From the NCBI GenBank assembly GCA_001465935.1, contig LNKV01000048.1, forward strand, positions 124,001 to 188,000: 64,000 nt of DNA, given 5' to 3'. Shown here piece by piece: positions 12,189-23,793 of the stretch (position 1 is the stretch's first letter; every line of letters starts with the position of its first letter). The stretch is from Clarireedia homoeocarpa (Eukaryota > Ascomycota > Leotiomycetes > Helotiales > Rutstroemiaceae). The notes under the pieces were generated by a model that saw only the letters and a list, made by a program, of their open reading frames with translations, was not told where the DNA came from and did no database searches. The position numbers were made by a program, and so were the translations under genes.

Positions 12189-12899
12189 GAGAGTGCGGTT
12201 TGAGGGGAAGGAGGAGGAGGAGGGGGAGGGGATGATAGGAGGGGAGTTTTTGTACATAGGAGATGAAAGGAGATTGGTTGATAGGAAATGAATGAATGGA
12301 TGAATGAATTGATTCTCAGATGTAAGCTAGAACTTGCTTTTAAGGAGCCAGTTCTAGGTCGCGGGAATATTAAATAAAATGTGTATATTCTTTCTTCTAA
12401 ATCAAGTATATCACTTTATTATTTTATATTTTACATTTAGTTTTTATAATAGATCAAATCACTTATTTCTTTGTACTTACTTCACTTGATTACTCTATAA
12501 AGCTATATTAGTATTTTAAACCAGGTATACAACAATAGAGTAGCTCAGAAGCGTTGAATCATTTGGGTTTAAACTTTTAGTAAAGGTTCCTCCTGTGCAG
12601 ATTACGATTGGACTTCGTAATAGAGTTCAAACTGGACCAAACAATAGATAATCTGCAGGAGAGCCAGTAGGTATAAGATACTATAGTAAGATCCTCAGAG
12701 ACTAAACGTGAAAATCAAGTGTGTAGTAAGATATAGTCAGATTCAGTATGAAGGGACTTATGTTGACCCAGGGGAAAGACAGCATCCCGTATTGATCATA
12801 TATCCAAGCACGGGACTTGCCAAAGTAAAGACACAAAGGGCTCATCCCATATGAACGATAAGATAAGTTGGCATTTTGAGACATCAATAGAGATACCAT
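12189..12899. other. AT-rich intergenic region (convergent 3' ends)
   Basis: This lies between the 3' ends of the cyanase gene and the minus-strand surface-protein gene. 12360-12560 is notably AT-rich. No gene is seen. Confidence 0.5.
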
Positions 12900-13580
12900 T
12901 TAGCACAAAAGCCCACCAACAACAGCAAGTGCTACCACCAATCCCCATCCCGCAAGTCTATTTCCCACCGCTCCGCCAGTGAAGATTTCCGGTCCTGTAC
13001 TCTCGCTTGTGTCACCATTGGTATCTACAGCTGTGCTTGCTATCTTTCCCGAGTCACTCGTAGCGCCAGAACTCTCAGTCGGCCCGTTCGGAGCACTAGT
13101 AGCAATGGCGCCTTGATTTACTGCTGTCTTGATGGGGGCTACTGGTGGGTTGCTAATTGGACACACAGTCGTATATGCGATGACCGAAGAAGTAATGACG
13201 GCAGACCCCTTGCCAGCCGGACAATTGGTTACCTCGGGCCCGCAGCTTGTGATGGTTATGAGAGTAGTGGCATAGATGATACTGGTGGCTAGACCATCGT
13301 CAGACTCGACAGCGGAGCTAGTTTTGGTGGTGGTGGAAGTAGAAGAGGATTTGTAGACGTCGTGGCAGTATTTTTTGTAGCAATCGAGCCGATCGGGAGG
13401 AGGGTATGAGGCACAGGAGGAGCCCGGGGGACCAGGCATTGGGCACTGTTGTTGGTAACACGCGAGTTGATCTGGGGGTGGTCGAGAAGCACAATCGTCA
13501 CCAACCATAATTCCAGCAGAGATGAACTGGGCATGGAAAGCTATCGCCCAAAGAACCTGAACTGACAGGGTAGTCTTCAT
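12900..13580 (-). CDS. Secreted GPI-type surface protein with duplicated Cys module
   Basis: A single-exon 226-aa protein; the start is the ATG at 13580. The first ~22 residues form a signal peptide ending near FISAG. Two adjacent cysteine modules follow, of the form CAS-x-PPPD-x-L-x-CY-x3-C (about residues 30-46 and 56-72). Next are a Ser/Thr-rich stretch, a segment with ITSCGPEVTNC and YTTVCP of the kind seen in fungal wall proteins, and a Ser/Thr/Gly-rich spacer. A hydrophobic C-terminal tail (LAGWGLVVALAVVGGLL) suits GPI anchoring. A cell-wall or plasma-membrane location is inferred; function is unknown. Confidence 0.75.
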   Translation of the reverse strand: MKTTLSVQVLWAIAFHAQFISAGIMVGDDCASRPPPDQLACYQQQCPMPGPPGSSCASYPPPDRLDCYKKYCHDVYKSSSTSTTTKTSSAVESDDGLATSIIYATTLITITSCGPEVTNCPAGKGSAVITSSVIAYTTVCPISNPPVAPIKTAVNQGAIATSAPNGPTESSGATSDSGKIASTAVDTNGDTSESTGPEIFTGGAVGNRLAGWGLVVALAVVGGLLC

Positions 13581-14931
13581 TGTGAAGATTTCAGCCTAAC
13601 ACGTGTCGAAGGTAGCGATAGAGTAATAAAGTAAGTACTTAACGGTCTTGAGCTCGAGAAAGAAACCCAAGACTTGGCGTACCAGGTGAGTCGTACTTAT
13701 AATCTCAGAACACTCTTGAGATACTGGCCACCTCTGAGAATCAAGTTAAGGGTATCACGCGTAAAGAATGTAGGTCCAACGCGAAAATTTCCCACAGCGC
13801 GCGCTGGTAAGATTGGGAATGCGCAACGACTGATGCCCCTGAGGTTTTCCATTGGTTAATGATCAGAGAGCTGAGACCCCGGGACCGGCTGCTATCTGCA
13901 TGGAAAGCTTGTTGTCGACCAAAAGCTTGCTGGAGTCCAAAAATGAGTCTCAGGTTTGAAACAGAATCTTCATTCCTGACCCTGGATGATCACTTAACCA
14001 CGTACCGGCACTCAAGTAGTCTCCATTCCAAGATGCGTCTCGTATTATGCTGCCACCTTCAGGTCGAAAACGCTTCGGCCGACGTATCATTCAGTGTATC
14101 AGCTATCAAGGGCAAAGACCGAAATGAAGGAGAGATTTTCCAACAACTGTTGGACTGGATCGGTCCAAAGACTCCAAAAGTGTTAAATCGCGTGTCTCGT
14201 GCCAGCCTAGCTACTAAGGGTGAGGGGTAACTATCAATGTGAGCATCCTTTCCCCAAGAAATCCTGTCCTGTAGGAAAGTCTGAGAACTTTGGAATAGTC
14301 AAATGCACAGAGAAAGAACAACCCCTACAACCCCGCGGCCGTCGACACTGATAGAAAGCACACCATACCATAGTGAATGCCTTACTGCAAAGACTCTTTG
14401 CATGTTTGCTGTTTTGCTGGTGGAACCCAATGGGGAGTCAAAAACAGGCTCTCGTCCTCGTCCTCGTCGCGTCAAGTCTACCTTGTCGGCGCGTGATCGA
14501 CTCAAGACTGGCAAAAAGGCATATTCTATTAACTTGTGGAGAAGAGTGAGCAATCTAAAACTCTACTCTCCTTTGGGAACAGGACTCAGTTCCGATGCCA
14601 ATAGAAATTAGCAGACGAATCGTTATTTAGACGACTGTGCATATCTGGTAGTAGACTTCCTTCTTTCAACCACCGCGGATTAAGCCTAGTGCTATTGATA
14701 TTAGTCCATATGGTCCGTGCACCAAAAAAAGTTGCGCCCCACTATACCAAAGATTCTTCTGAAAGAGTTTCTGTGAGCCAGGCAGAGAGGCTCACTTGAA
14801 TTAATTTATTAGGCTCACAATTATCATATATCTCGAATTGCTTTTTTACAATTACCTCATATTCAACAAACCCGATGCGGTGACACTAAGTTACGAGAGC
14901 TCACTAGGTTCTTTGTGCGAAATCGAGGACT
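13581..14931. other. Divergent intergenic region
   Basis: This is the shared upstream region of the minus-strand surface protein and the plus-strand RPC4 gene. Two ATG-started open frames (13859-14230 and 14303-14611) show no recognisable domain, so I do not call them genes. Confidence 0.5.
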
Positions 14932-16939
14932 ATGCCACCAAAAACGGAACGAGGAGCTGCCTCGCGCGGTCGAGGACGAGGAAGAGGACGAGGTAGAGGC
15001 GTCGCAATTGCAGCAGTCGAAACACCAGAGCCCCCAGGAACAATTGCGCAACCTGCTACTTCATCCGCGACAAATGCGACGGTAGAGCCTTCCGACAATG
15101 TTAATGTCAAAACGGAGCCCAATGACTCCCATCCTTCTCCGCACTCCGCTCCTGCTGGTGTCCCCACGGAGACATCTGCGCCGACAACTTCACATCCTCC
15201 AGTTCGATCGGAGCCGTCAACAATCAGAACACGCGGGGGGGTGAGCACTCGGGGAAGAGGGGATTCTACTGCGAGGAGCAAGTTTAAGCCAAAAAATATC
15301 AGAAGAGACCAAGCAGATCGTGAGAGGTTAGAACAGGAAGAGCGCGAGAGAAGAGCAGCTATAAATGCGCAAGAAGAAAGGGAGGCAAGAAGGGCAAACA
15401 GAGGTCGGGGCAATGCTGCAAGAGGTAGAGGTGATGTGATGGGACAAAGTAGAGGCGTGGGAAGAGGAAATCCAGTCACGAGCGCCACTGGTATATTTAG
15501 TGTTGCGCCTTCAGCAATGGGTGAGTGGCGTACGAACTGTTGTTGGACAAAGCTAACATCTTAAAGAAAGGAAAGGAGGGGCAATGGGAGCGGCAGTCAC
15601 ATCTTCCAGAAGTGGTGGGGGCGGTGGTGGAAGGGGAGGGAGCGGCACTGGCGGAGGAGGGGGAGGAGGTGGTGGTGGCGGATCTGGAGCATCAAATAGT
15701 GGGAATAACGTTAATTATTTCAGCTCCGGGGGAAGGGGTGCTGCAAACACTTTCGAGCCAGAATATCCAGACGAAGGCGACGGGCCACTGAGAAAGGTTA
15801 ACATAGAAGTAATCAACCTAGACTCAGGTGACGAGGATGATGAGGATATCACACCGGTGGTGCACTCGAGAAGTTCAGGGAAAACAGCGGCAAAGTCAAA
15901 AGGACTCAAGCCTGTAAGAATCAAACGGGAGGAGCACAAAGAGAGAGCTGGCATAATCACCAGCGATACCGATCTTTTGGCAACAACGAAAAAGGAGCCC
16001 AAAGATAATGAGGATGAGTCAAGAGCAGTAATCCAAGATGGCAAACACAAGGGAGATGTGGAAATGTCTATTGATGCTGGGGATTCTACAGGCGATACAA
16101 TCGACTCGACAAAGGTGAAGAATGATCCAGATCTCGAATCGCCCACGCTCTCTAGATTTCCTGTACTGCCACAGCCACCGTCCCCCGAACAAAAGAAGCG
16201 CCGGCCTTCGAAACTCGATGCTTTGAAACAAGAACCAGATTCAGCATCCAGGAAGCTAAAGACTCTTCGGCATTCTCGACCAAAAGACAAGAAGCCAGTT
16301 ATACAAACTGAAGAAGATAAATTAGAATGGGAACGACATCTTGAAGATGTAGAGATACTTGCGAAAGAACTTCGCTTTGTCCGCACAGATGAAAACACGA
16401 AAGATACAAATAAAGGAAAGGAGGTCGACGTCGAGGGTGATGTAGATATGGACGCAGATGCTCAACCGAAAACCACTGAAGTTGATCCAGACGTTGTGCA
16501 AAAGGATGGTCGATTATATCTTTTTCAGTTCCCCCCAATCCTACCACGTCTTTTCAACCCTGAGAAGGAAGGCCTGGACGACGTGGTTGTGACTAAGACC
16601 TCTGAACAGGTCGATCTCACCGAGGCTAATACCGAGCCGCCAATAAAGAAAGAAGGAGAAGAGGTTGTCATCAAAACAGAAGGTGGTGTTGCAGCCACAC
16701 AAGAACAGTTGATCAGTGAACAAGGATGGATTGGAAAGTTAGTAGTAAGAAGGAGCGGCAAAGTGGAATTAAACTGGGGTGGTACAAGCATGGCGGTTGG
16801 GCGTGGAGCTCCCGCTGCCTTCTTAAGCAGTGTTCTGTTAACAGAGGAGCCAAAAGGAGAGGCGGAAGGCACAGCAACGGGGCTGGGCAAAGTCATGGGG
16901 AAGTTCGTTGTCACTCCTGACTGGGATAAGATATTTTAG
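14932..16939 (+). CDS. RPC53: DNA-directed RNA polymerase III subunit RPC4 (Rpc53)
   Basis: A subunit of the nuclear RNA polymerase III termination/reinitiation subcomplex. Exons are 14932-15520 and 15567-16939. The intron is only 46 bp, with a CTAAC branch site about 9 nt from the acceptor; splicing gives 653 aa. The N terminus is Arg-Gly rich (an RG run at residues ~12-24) and disordered, with a charged helix near 120-160 and a poly-Gly run after the splice. The C-terminal RPC4 domain begins with DGRLYLFQFPPILPRLF near residue 507. It ends with the LVVRRSGKVELNWGG segment near 585 and a closing VTPDWDKIF. KxE motifs with bulky residues could be sumoylation sites, as in yeast Rpc53; that is inference. 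Confidence 0.88.
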
Positions 16940-17572
16940 GACGATACGATCTCAACAGTATCATAACGGTGATTATAGGATACGATATTGTACATATCTT
17001 CGTGGTCTGGTTGAATACCTTTTCTGCATAGCTACGGCGTTGGAGGTGATCTTCAGGATGCATATTGGTTCGTAACCGCGTAAGGATAAAATAGACGTTG
17101 AAGAATCTCCGAAACGATAATCATTAATGATTTGATAGTTTCTGTTCAAACACCCAGCGACCACACTGGACGCCACATCATGCTTCCGCTCCTTCAGTAA
17201 ACTTTGCCGTCCCACAAGTGCCCCGCATCCCCGCATCCCCACAAATTGGTGAAGTCCACCCGAATGGAATCCGTCCACCTCGTCCACATGGAGTGCGCGT
17301 TCGGTGGGACAAGATGAGTGCTCTTTACGTATGTCCTTTTTATTCTAGTAGCTATATATACTCTATTTCTTCGTCGCAACAATGGCGATTATTCTTTCTT
17401 CCACTATCACATTGTATAAAGCCACAAGTACTTGGCAATACTGTCAATGTCAGCACTTGTGGGGCACTCATGCTAGCATTGCGCGCGCAACATTCCTCTT
17501 GTACGCCCGACAAATAGCTTAATCACTTCTTTAACCTTGAAGCCTAGTATATTGGCCTCCGTAGATGCTACG
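16940..17572. other. Intergenic region
   Basis: This is the RPC4 3' flank and the presumed promoter of the FAD monooxygenase. Nothing else is recognisable. Confidence 0.5.
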
Positions 17573-18930
17573 ATGCCTCTCCGTATTGTGATAGTTGGCG
17601 CAGGACTCGCCGGTCTTGCTGCAGCCGTATCCACGAAACTCGCAAACCCATCTCACGAGGTGACAATCCTAGAGGCTGTTTCGGAACTGGCGGAGATCGG
17701 AGTGAGTTATGTTGCACTCAGATTATACTTTCGGGCGCTTATGCGCAATCATACTGACACCTTTACCCGTAGGCAGGTTTACAAATAACACCTAATGCGA
17801 CACGACTGTTGAAAGCGTGGGGCATCTATGATGCCCTTACGCCGAAAGCCACCTTTCCCAGGTCTCTCTCGGTTTGGCGGTATGATGGCACCAAACGATT
17901 AGGCCATACCGCGGATTTCCAAGAAAAGATCGACGAGGCATACGGTAATCCATTCTGGGGCATGCATCGTGTAGATCTGCAGCGTGGCCTGCGCGATAAA
18001 TGCGAGGAGCTGGGTGTCTCGATCCGCCTATCCTCGCGGGTGCAGAGCGTTGATTTCGATAACTCGGTGATAAAACTAGAAGGGGGTAAGACGGTGGAAG
18101 CAGATGTGATACTGTGCACAGATGGGATCTATTCTGCGACGCGATCACAATTCCTAGGCAAGAAGACCCCGCCGAACGCGACGGGTGATCTGGCATATCG
18201 AATTGTAATCAACAAGTCGGACTTGAGCGGACCGGATGCCGAGAAGATTGCTGCGTTTATCGATGGACACACTGTTAACTTCTGGGCTGGTCCGAATACC
18301 CACGTCGTGAGCTACACAATGCGCGGGGGTTCTTTACTGAACGTTGTTCTTTTGTGTCCAGATAATTTACCACCGGATCAATCAAAGACAGATGGAGATC
18401 TAGATGAGATGAAGAAGCTGTTCGAGGGTTGGGACCCTATCCTAAGAGCGATCCTGGACCAGGTGAAGGAGGTCGCTAAGTGGAAATTGATGCATTTGGA
18501 GACCCTGGACCGGTGGATCAATGACGACGGTACTTTCTGGATGGCGGGTGATGCGTGCCATCCCATGTTACCGTACCTAGCACAAGGTGCAAATTCGAGT
18601 TTAGAAGATGGTGCAGTGATGGGATATCTGCTCGGCAAAGTAAGTGCCGAGGGAAAAAAGGAACAGCTGAAGAAAGCGGCGAAGATATATGAAGCGTTGA
18701 GGAAATCGAGGGGCGAAGGGATTGCGAGAGAGACGTGGAAACAGAGAGAGCAATTTCATATGGTGGATAGCGAGGAGCAGGTACAAAGGGATATTATCAT
18801 GATCGAGGGGCCGACGGGCAAGGGTGGGTACCCAAGTAGATGGCAAGACTTTGGTGGCGTGCAGAAGTGGCTTTATGGGTATGATACTTATGGGGAAGTG
18901 GAGAAGGCGTTTGAAAGGGAATCATTTTAG
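17573..18930 (+). CDS. FAD-dependent aromatic monooxygenase (salicylate hydroxylase-like)
   Basis: A flavoprotein hydroxylase of the group A (PHBH-fold) family, 428 aa. Exons are 17573-17701 and 17773-18930 (71-bp intron). I chose the ATG at 17573 because it puts the dinucleotide-binding motif IVIVGAGLAGLAAA right at the N terminus. Family landmarks are all present: GxGxxG (residues 8-13), the DG motif in LCTDGIYSATR, and the GD motif in WMAGDACHPMLPYLAQG, which binds the FAD ribityl and pyrophosphate. The likely reaction is NAD(P)H-dependent aromatic hydroxylation, but the substrate cannot be read from sequence. Alternatives are other 6-hydroxynicotinate- or zeaxanthin-epoxidase-like members. 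Confidence 0.88.
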
Positions 18931-19814
18931 TTGGCGATGGCATGTTACGTTATATCTTCTAGAATCTGGTTATTCCCGTACGTGCGGGGAAAGAGAGGAA
19001 TGAATAGCATCGTATACGCTAAGCCAAGCCATCACTGATTGTCCTTCTGAGCGCAAGTCTCCTCCTGCGCTATACGCTATGCCTCATGCCCTATGCCACC
19101 AATACCATATTCGGGCAAGATGCCGGCACGTTTCCTGTCGATGCACTACATCCACCAATAGGCATGAAAAGTTCTAGAAATGGTTCCGGGCTTAAAGCCG
19201 AGCGGGTTTAGCCTTAAGATTGGATGAATTCAGATAGAGTTGTTTCATCTATGGCATAAACAACCGAAGCCTTGCAAAATCTCCTTATTGGCGCGGATAA
19301 CCTGGTTGACTCGGAACAATCCGCTGTAGCATTTAGTAGTTTCCCACTAGGTATAGGATATCAAGCTGCACATAATTGTTCCAGAGCATCTTAGATACTT
19401 TGCATTGTTGGTTAATTGTTTTCTTGATATTATCATTGCTCTTCTTGCTACGCTGGCGCTGAAGTTCGGGAAATTTCTCAGGGACAGGTGGGGCCGCACG
19501 TCCGGCAGTGAACGCTATTCTCCTAAACTCCTAGACTCCTTCTATTCTCGTCGCTAAGTTAAAGCTTCTGTGGTTATAGTTATAGTGCCAAGGCACGGTG
19601 CAATCACCCAATCTGGTGCTACATCGCCTATAGCGGTTATACTAAGACTGTGGTACGGCACTTCGAAGCAGTATACAGTAAGGATATAAGGATTTGGCTT
19701 TCTCTGCTTTGTTTCATCCTTTTCTCAAACTACACTCTTTTTGTTCTACTCACCTCTGTTGTTGTTACGCGCGTCTCAAGTCGAGATCGCACGTCATTCT
19801 TTTCGTCGATCATC
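18931..19814. other. Intergenic region upstream of the GH43 gene
   Basis: No gene is visible. This stretch should contain the arabinanase promoter; possible regulator sites are listed separately. Confidence 0.5.
19207..19213 (-). promoter_or_regulatory. Possible XlnR-type site upstream of GH43
   Basis: On the minus strand this reads GGCTAAA, the core bound by fungal XlnR/Xyr1 regulators, about 600 bp before the arabinanase ATG. A GTGGGG CreA-like core lies near 19488. Both are short and expected often by chance, so they are only suggestive. Confidence 0.2.
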
Positions 19815-20896
19815 ATGTTCAGTTTCCTTCGCACTCTAAGCGCCGGCCTGGTGCTTGCGGCTGGGCTTGCGCAGGCTTTCCCTAACCCTATGCCCTGCTC
19901 CGGTGTCTGTGGTAATGCTCACGACCCCTCGATTTTACGGAACAAAGCTGGTACCTACTACCGTTTCTCGACCGGTGGAGGTATCGCTATCCATACTGCA
20001 CCAGCTCTCACTGGCCCTTGGACCTACAAGGGCCAGGCTCTCGGTGCATCCAAGATCGACGGTAACACCGATCTCTGGGTATTCTCCTTTCCACGCTTTC
20101 ACTCGAACGGAGGAACATCATGCTAACATGGACTAGGCCCCGGATGTGACTTTGGTCGGCAACACTTACTACATGTACTACTCCACCTCATCCTTCGGCT
20201 CCCAAAAATCCGCCATTGGAGTTGCAACCTCCTCAACCATGGACGTCGGCTCTTGGACCGACCACGGCAGCTCTGGCGTTTCGTCCAGCAGTGGCCAAGC
20301 TTATAACGCCATCGATGGCAACTTGATCTGGGATGGCTCCGCTTTCTATATGAACTTTGGCTCCTTCTATGGCGATATCTACCAAGTGCCTATGAAGAAC
20401 CCACCTATCCAGTCATCGGGTGCAGCATATAACATCGAGTTCAACAGCACTGGTACACGTCCTTCGGAGGGCTCTTTCGTCTTCACCTGGGGAGATTACT
20501 TCTATCTTTTCTTCTCCAGCGGGTCTTGTTGCAACCTTGACAAGAATCGTCCTGCTAAAGGCGATGAGTATAAAATTATGGTCTGTCGGTCTCACAAGGT
20601 CACTGGTGGATATGTAAGTGTTGCTTTTCTTTCAATGATACCAACTTTGCAGAAGCTGACGAATCCTATAGGTCGACAAGAATGGTAAAGATTGCAGAGC
20701 AAATGGTGGAACTGAGATCCTTGCCAGCCACGATCATGTGTATGCCCCCGGTGGACAAGGCCTCTACATGGACCCGACTTATGGACCGATTATCTTCTAC
20801 CACTATGTCGATACCACCATTGGATATGCTGATGCTAATAAGTTGCTTGGTATTAACAAGGTGTCTTTCTCATCGGGATGGCCAGTGCTTTCCTAG
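19815..20896 (+). CDS. Endo-1,5-alpha-L-arabinanase, GH43
   Basis: A secreted enzyme that cleaves the alpha-1,5-arabinan backbone of pectin side chains. Exons are 19815-20078, 20137-20613 and 20672-20896 (two 58-bp introns), giving 321 aa, the usual size of fungal family-43 endo-arabinanases. The signal peptide ends near LAQAFP. The five-bladed propeller signature is present: AHDPSI carries the catalytic base Asp (near 36), AIDGN the pKa-tuning Asp (near 145), and RPSEGSFVF the acid Glu (near 199). The first splice recreates the family motif DLWAPDV, confirming that junction. There is no carbohydrate-binding module. Confidence 0.92.
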
Positions 20897-23793
20897 ACGG
20901 ACTGTCGCAGTAGGTATCAGCGGTACGAGAGGTGTGCAGTCGGTGTCGCTGGTTAAAAAGTTGGAGATTCATTCCTTGTAGGTATTCCGGCCCGGTTAGG
21001 GACTAATGATGTTTACCGCGGGCTTGCCTGGTTAATGATCAAAAATTTCATGTATATAATCCTGAAATTAACGAAGAGTAGAATTACCAATGTGCCGCAT
21101 GCCGACGAATCTAAACCAAATTTCAAGGTAGCCATTGTGTGCACAGCAGATGCACGTCTTCGTATAAGTTTGCTCAGTGAAAAGACGCGAATAAGACTGT
21201 GTTGGAGGTATGCAAGCACATGAATACTTCCAACCAGAATGAACCGCAGTGGTTGAAATCGGGTGATACTGCAGAAATTCTGCCATTATATTTGCCGATA
21301 ATCTCATATAAGTGTAGGTAAGTGAGGAAAGCTTTCACATACGTGTGTTCATCGTACACTTAACATCTTTCCTCGGCATGATAACTCCCTAGAATGTCCT
21401 CTCAGTCTTTCAGGCACTTGATACTTCCTGTCACTAAAAGATCTAGTGCCAAAAACCATTGTCCAGACCCAGTTATCTCGAGCAAAGTCAAGCAGAGGTG
21501 TACTGAATGCGTCAACATACCATACTTCCTAGAAATAGACAACGTGAAAGATCAAGTGGAGAAGTCGTTTCCCCAACACTACCTCGCGTAGAGGTAGCAT
21601 CGTGTCCAACCAGGAGGAATAATCAGAATGCAGCCTCCCTCGTCTATTTTCATGCTTCACCCAACCTCACCCATTGTCGGCCATGGCCAATGCTTCTGAT
21701 TGGATCATACTTCGTATTCAACTCTAAAACCCGGATTCCGTTCTTGGTGCTGGCTTTGCTTCCATTAACTCAACGATTCGTCGAATATATTAACGAGAAG
21801 CGCATGGCAAGTATGGAGAAAGCCTGCAGCGGTTAACTACTTCGTATACTTTGTTCCCCGCCCAACGGCCATGCTTGGGGTCGAACAGAGATCCAGAATA
21901 GGGCATCGGATTCGACCTGAAGACACTTTTTGGGCGAGAAGGGTTAGAGGTGTGTCCATTTGAGAGAATCCTTAGTGAAATGGCCTGTTCCTGCAAGATG
22001 CACTACAATATGGGGATGCTTCTTCCTGTTATTGATTGTGCTTGATTCGTAATTTTTTTGTGCTTTTTCATGGGCAACAATGATAACCTTTGTGTACGCT
22101 GGCCCAATCGACGGACCCCTAGGTGCACTGTTGCTACTTTCATTGACGTGTAGTTGTCAGGGTTGTCTGTCATATGTACTCGTGAAAGAAGTCAGTCAAG
22201 CCATACTTCAGATTTAGGAAAGGATGTTGTGGCGCACCGGAAATCCATCCGATGAGTTTCATACGGTAAAATTAGAACTAAGGTAATCTTCATCGAGTTT
22301 CGGCATTTAGTCATGATGACTGGACACAAATGATGGAGTAATCCACGCTTTAAGAACTCGGTTAGACCCGCTAGCCCACCAAGGTCTTGGTAATGATACG
22401 ACAGTTTGTTACCCCTGAGAATTATGCGTAATCTCAAAGCAGCAGTGAGTAGTGTCAGGCAGGCAACTTAGCATTTTCGTAAAATTTCACGTTAAGACCT
22501 CTTTCACTGCCCAAATCCTCCTCGTAGTATTTTCCAGCTCTCGCCGACTTTTCACCAACGGACGTGAGAAGCACAAGAACCAGTGTAGGGATTAGTGTAC
22601 GATCAGTAATACGGTGGCTGATATTGAGGATCCTATATGTACGTACGTACGTAGGAATTCGATATCACATACAGACGTAGGTATTCGCCAAGATTAGTAA
22701 TATTGAGGATATACTGAACTACCGGAATGTAGTACATTCCTAAGAGTTCAGGAATTTGAACTTCCTGATTAGGTAATTGTGAAGCTAGGGAAAGAAGCCC
22801 TGCTTCTTCCCTCTCCCCTTGGCCTGCTTTCTTTCTCCCCGGCCTGCTTTCTCTTTCCCTAGCCTGTTTTCTCCCTTAAGAGGTACTGGTATTGGCAACT
22901 AGCCAAAAGCAATCAGCTAAAGGCTTTATATTCCATCGAGCATTCCAGTATTTCAGTATATTGCTAATATTAGTGGTATTTCAACTGAAACTGTATATTA
23001 TCAGTGGTATAGAATATAATACTAATTACTGGAATATATCCTCAAGAATCAATACGTCTCACTATAGTGGGCGTATACAAAATACTGAAAATACTAATTC
23101 CTACACTGACAAGAACGGCTGTAGTTTCATTTAGTTTGAGACGTTCAGCCGGACTGTTTCCATCCTGCGTAACTCCCCGGATCTTCATAAGGCTGATTTA
23201 TGATCAGCCAAGGGAAAGTCTTTTGATATCAAGCTTTTCGTCTTCGCACTTCCACAGCAACTTCTACCAGTTATGAATGCAATTTTCTTGACAATGTAGT
23301 AGACTAGGGGTGTAATTTACGAGGCTGCGCAGTTCCCATTTCGCATTTCTAAGATTCAGCGATGAATCTATCTGCCCAATTGACATGGAATTAATCATTG
23401 CTACGTGATTATTACCGCCAGCATCCACGATGCTAGTCCTATTTCACGCCAGCATCCCCGATGCTAGTCCTATTTCACGCCAGCATCCACGATGCTAGTC
23501 CTATTTCACGCCATGCACCGGCTGCGCCTACGAACAGACGAGGAAGCCAAGATTCTTTAGTCAAGTTAGAATTTGGCTGATATCGTATTCGCTACATACG
23601 TCCAACTGTAGCCAAGAGTCCTTTTCTCGTAAACGCCCATCAGGTAAGCTTCGCTTCGCCCTGTGATTGCTACGTCAAGATTATGATCCTTCCTTGAATT
23701 TGATTCTTAACATTCCATCGTTTCCCCATTTCTACCACATCTCGTATTACTACCATAACCTTCTTTTAGTAGTTTATCTTGATTTACTGCAAA
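20897..23793. other. Gene-free interval of about 2.9 kb
   Basis: Short open frames occur on both strands, but none shows a domain, signal peptide or splice-supported extension. 22620-23120 is AT-rich. Pyrimidine-rich repeated GGCCTGCTTTCT-like units lie at about 22815-22875. A 31-bp triple repeat near the right end is listed separately. Confidence 0.5.
23417..23509. repeat. 31-bp direct repeat, three tandem copies
   Basis: Three abutting copies occupy 23417-23447, 23448-23478 and 23479-23509. They differ by a single base (A or C at unit position 11). Each unit contains the inverted pair AGCATC...GATGCT. The array lies about 285 bp upstream of the GH76 start codon. Confidence 0.92.

Noticed and set aside
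13859..14611. Two ATG-started frames of 123 and 102 codons
   Set aside because: No recognisable domain or splice evidence; they lie in a divergent promoter region and may be chance.
21394..21836. Open frames of 65-109 codons
   Set aside because: No domain, no splice-supported extension and composition like the surrounding intergenic DNA.
23417..23509. CRISPR-like array
   Set aside because: The units abut with no spacers and the host is a eukaryote; it is a tandem repeat.
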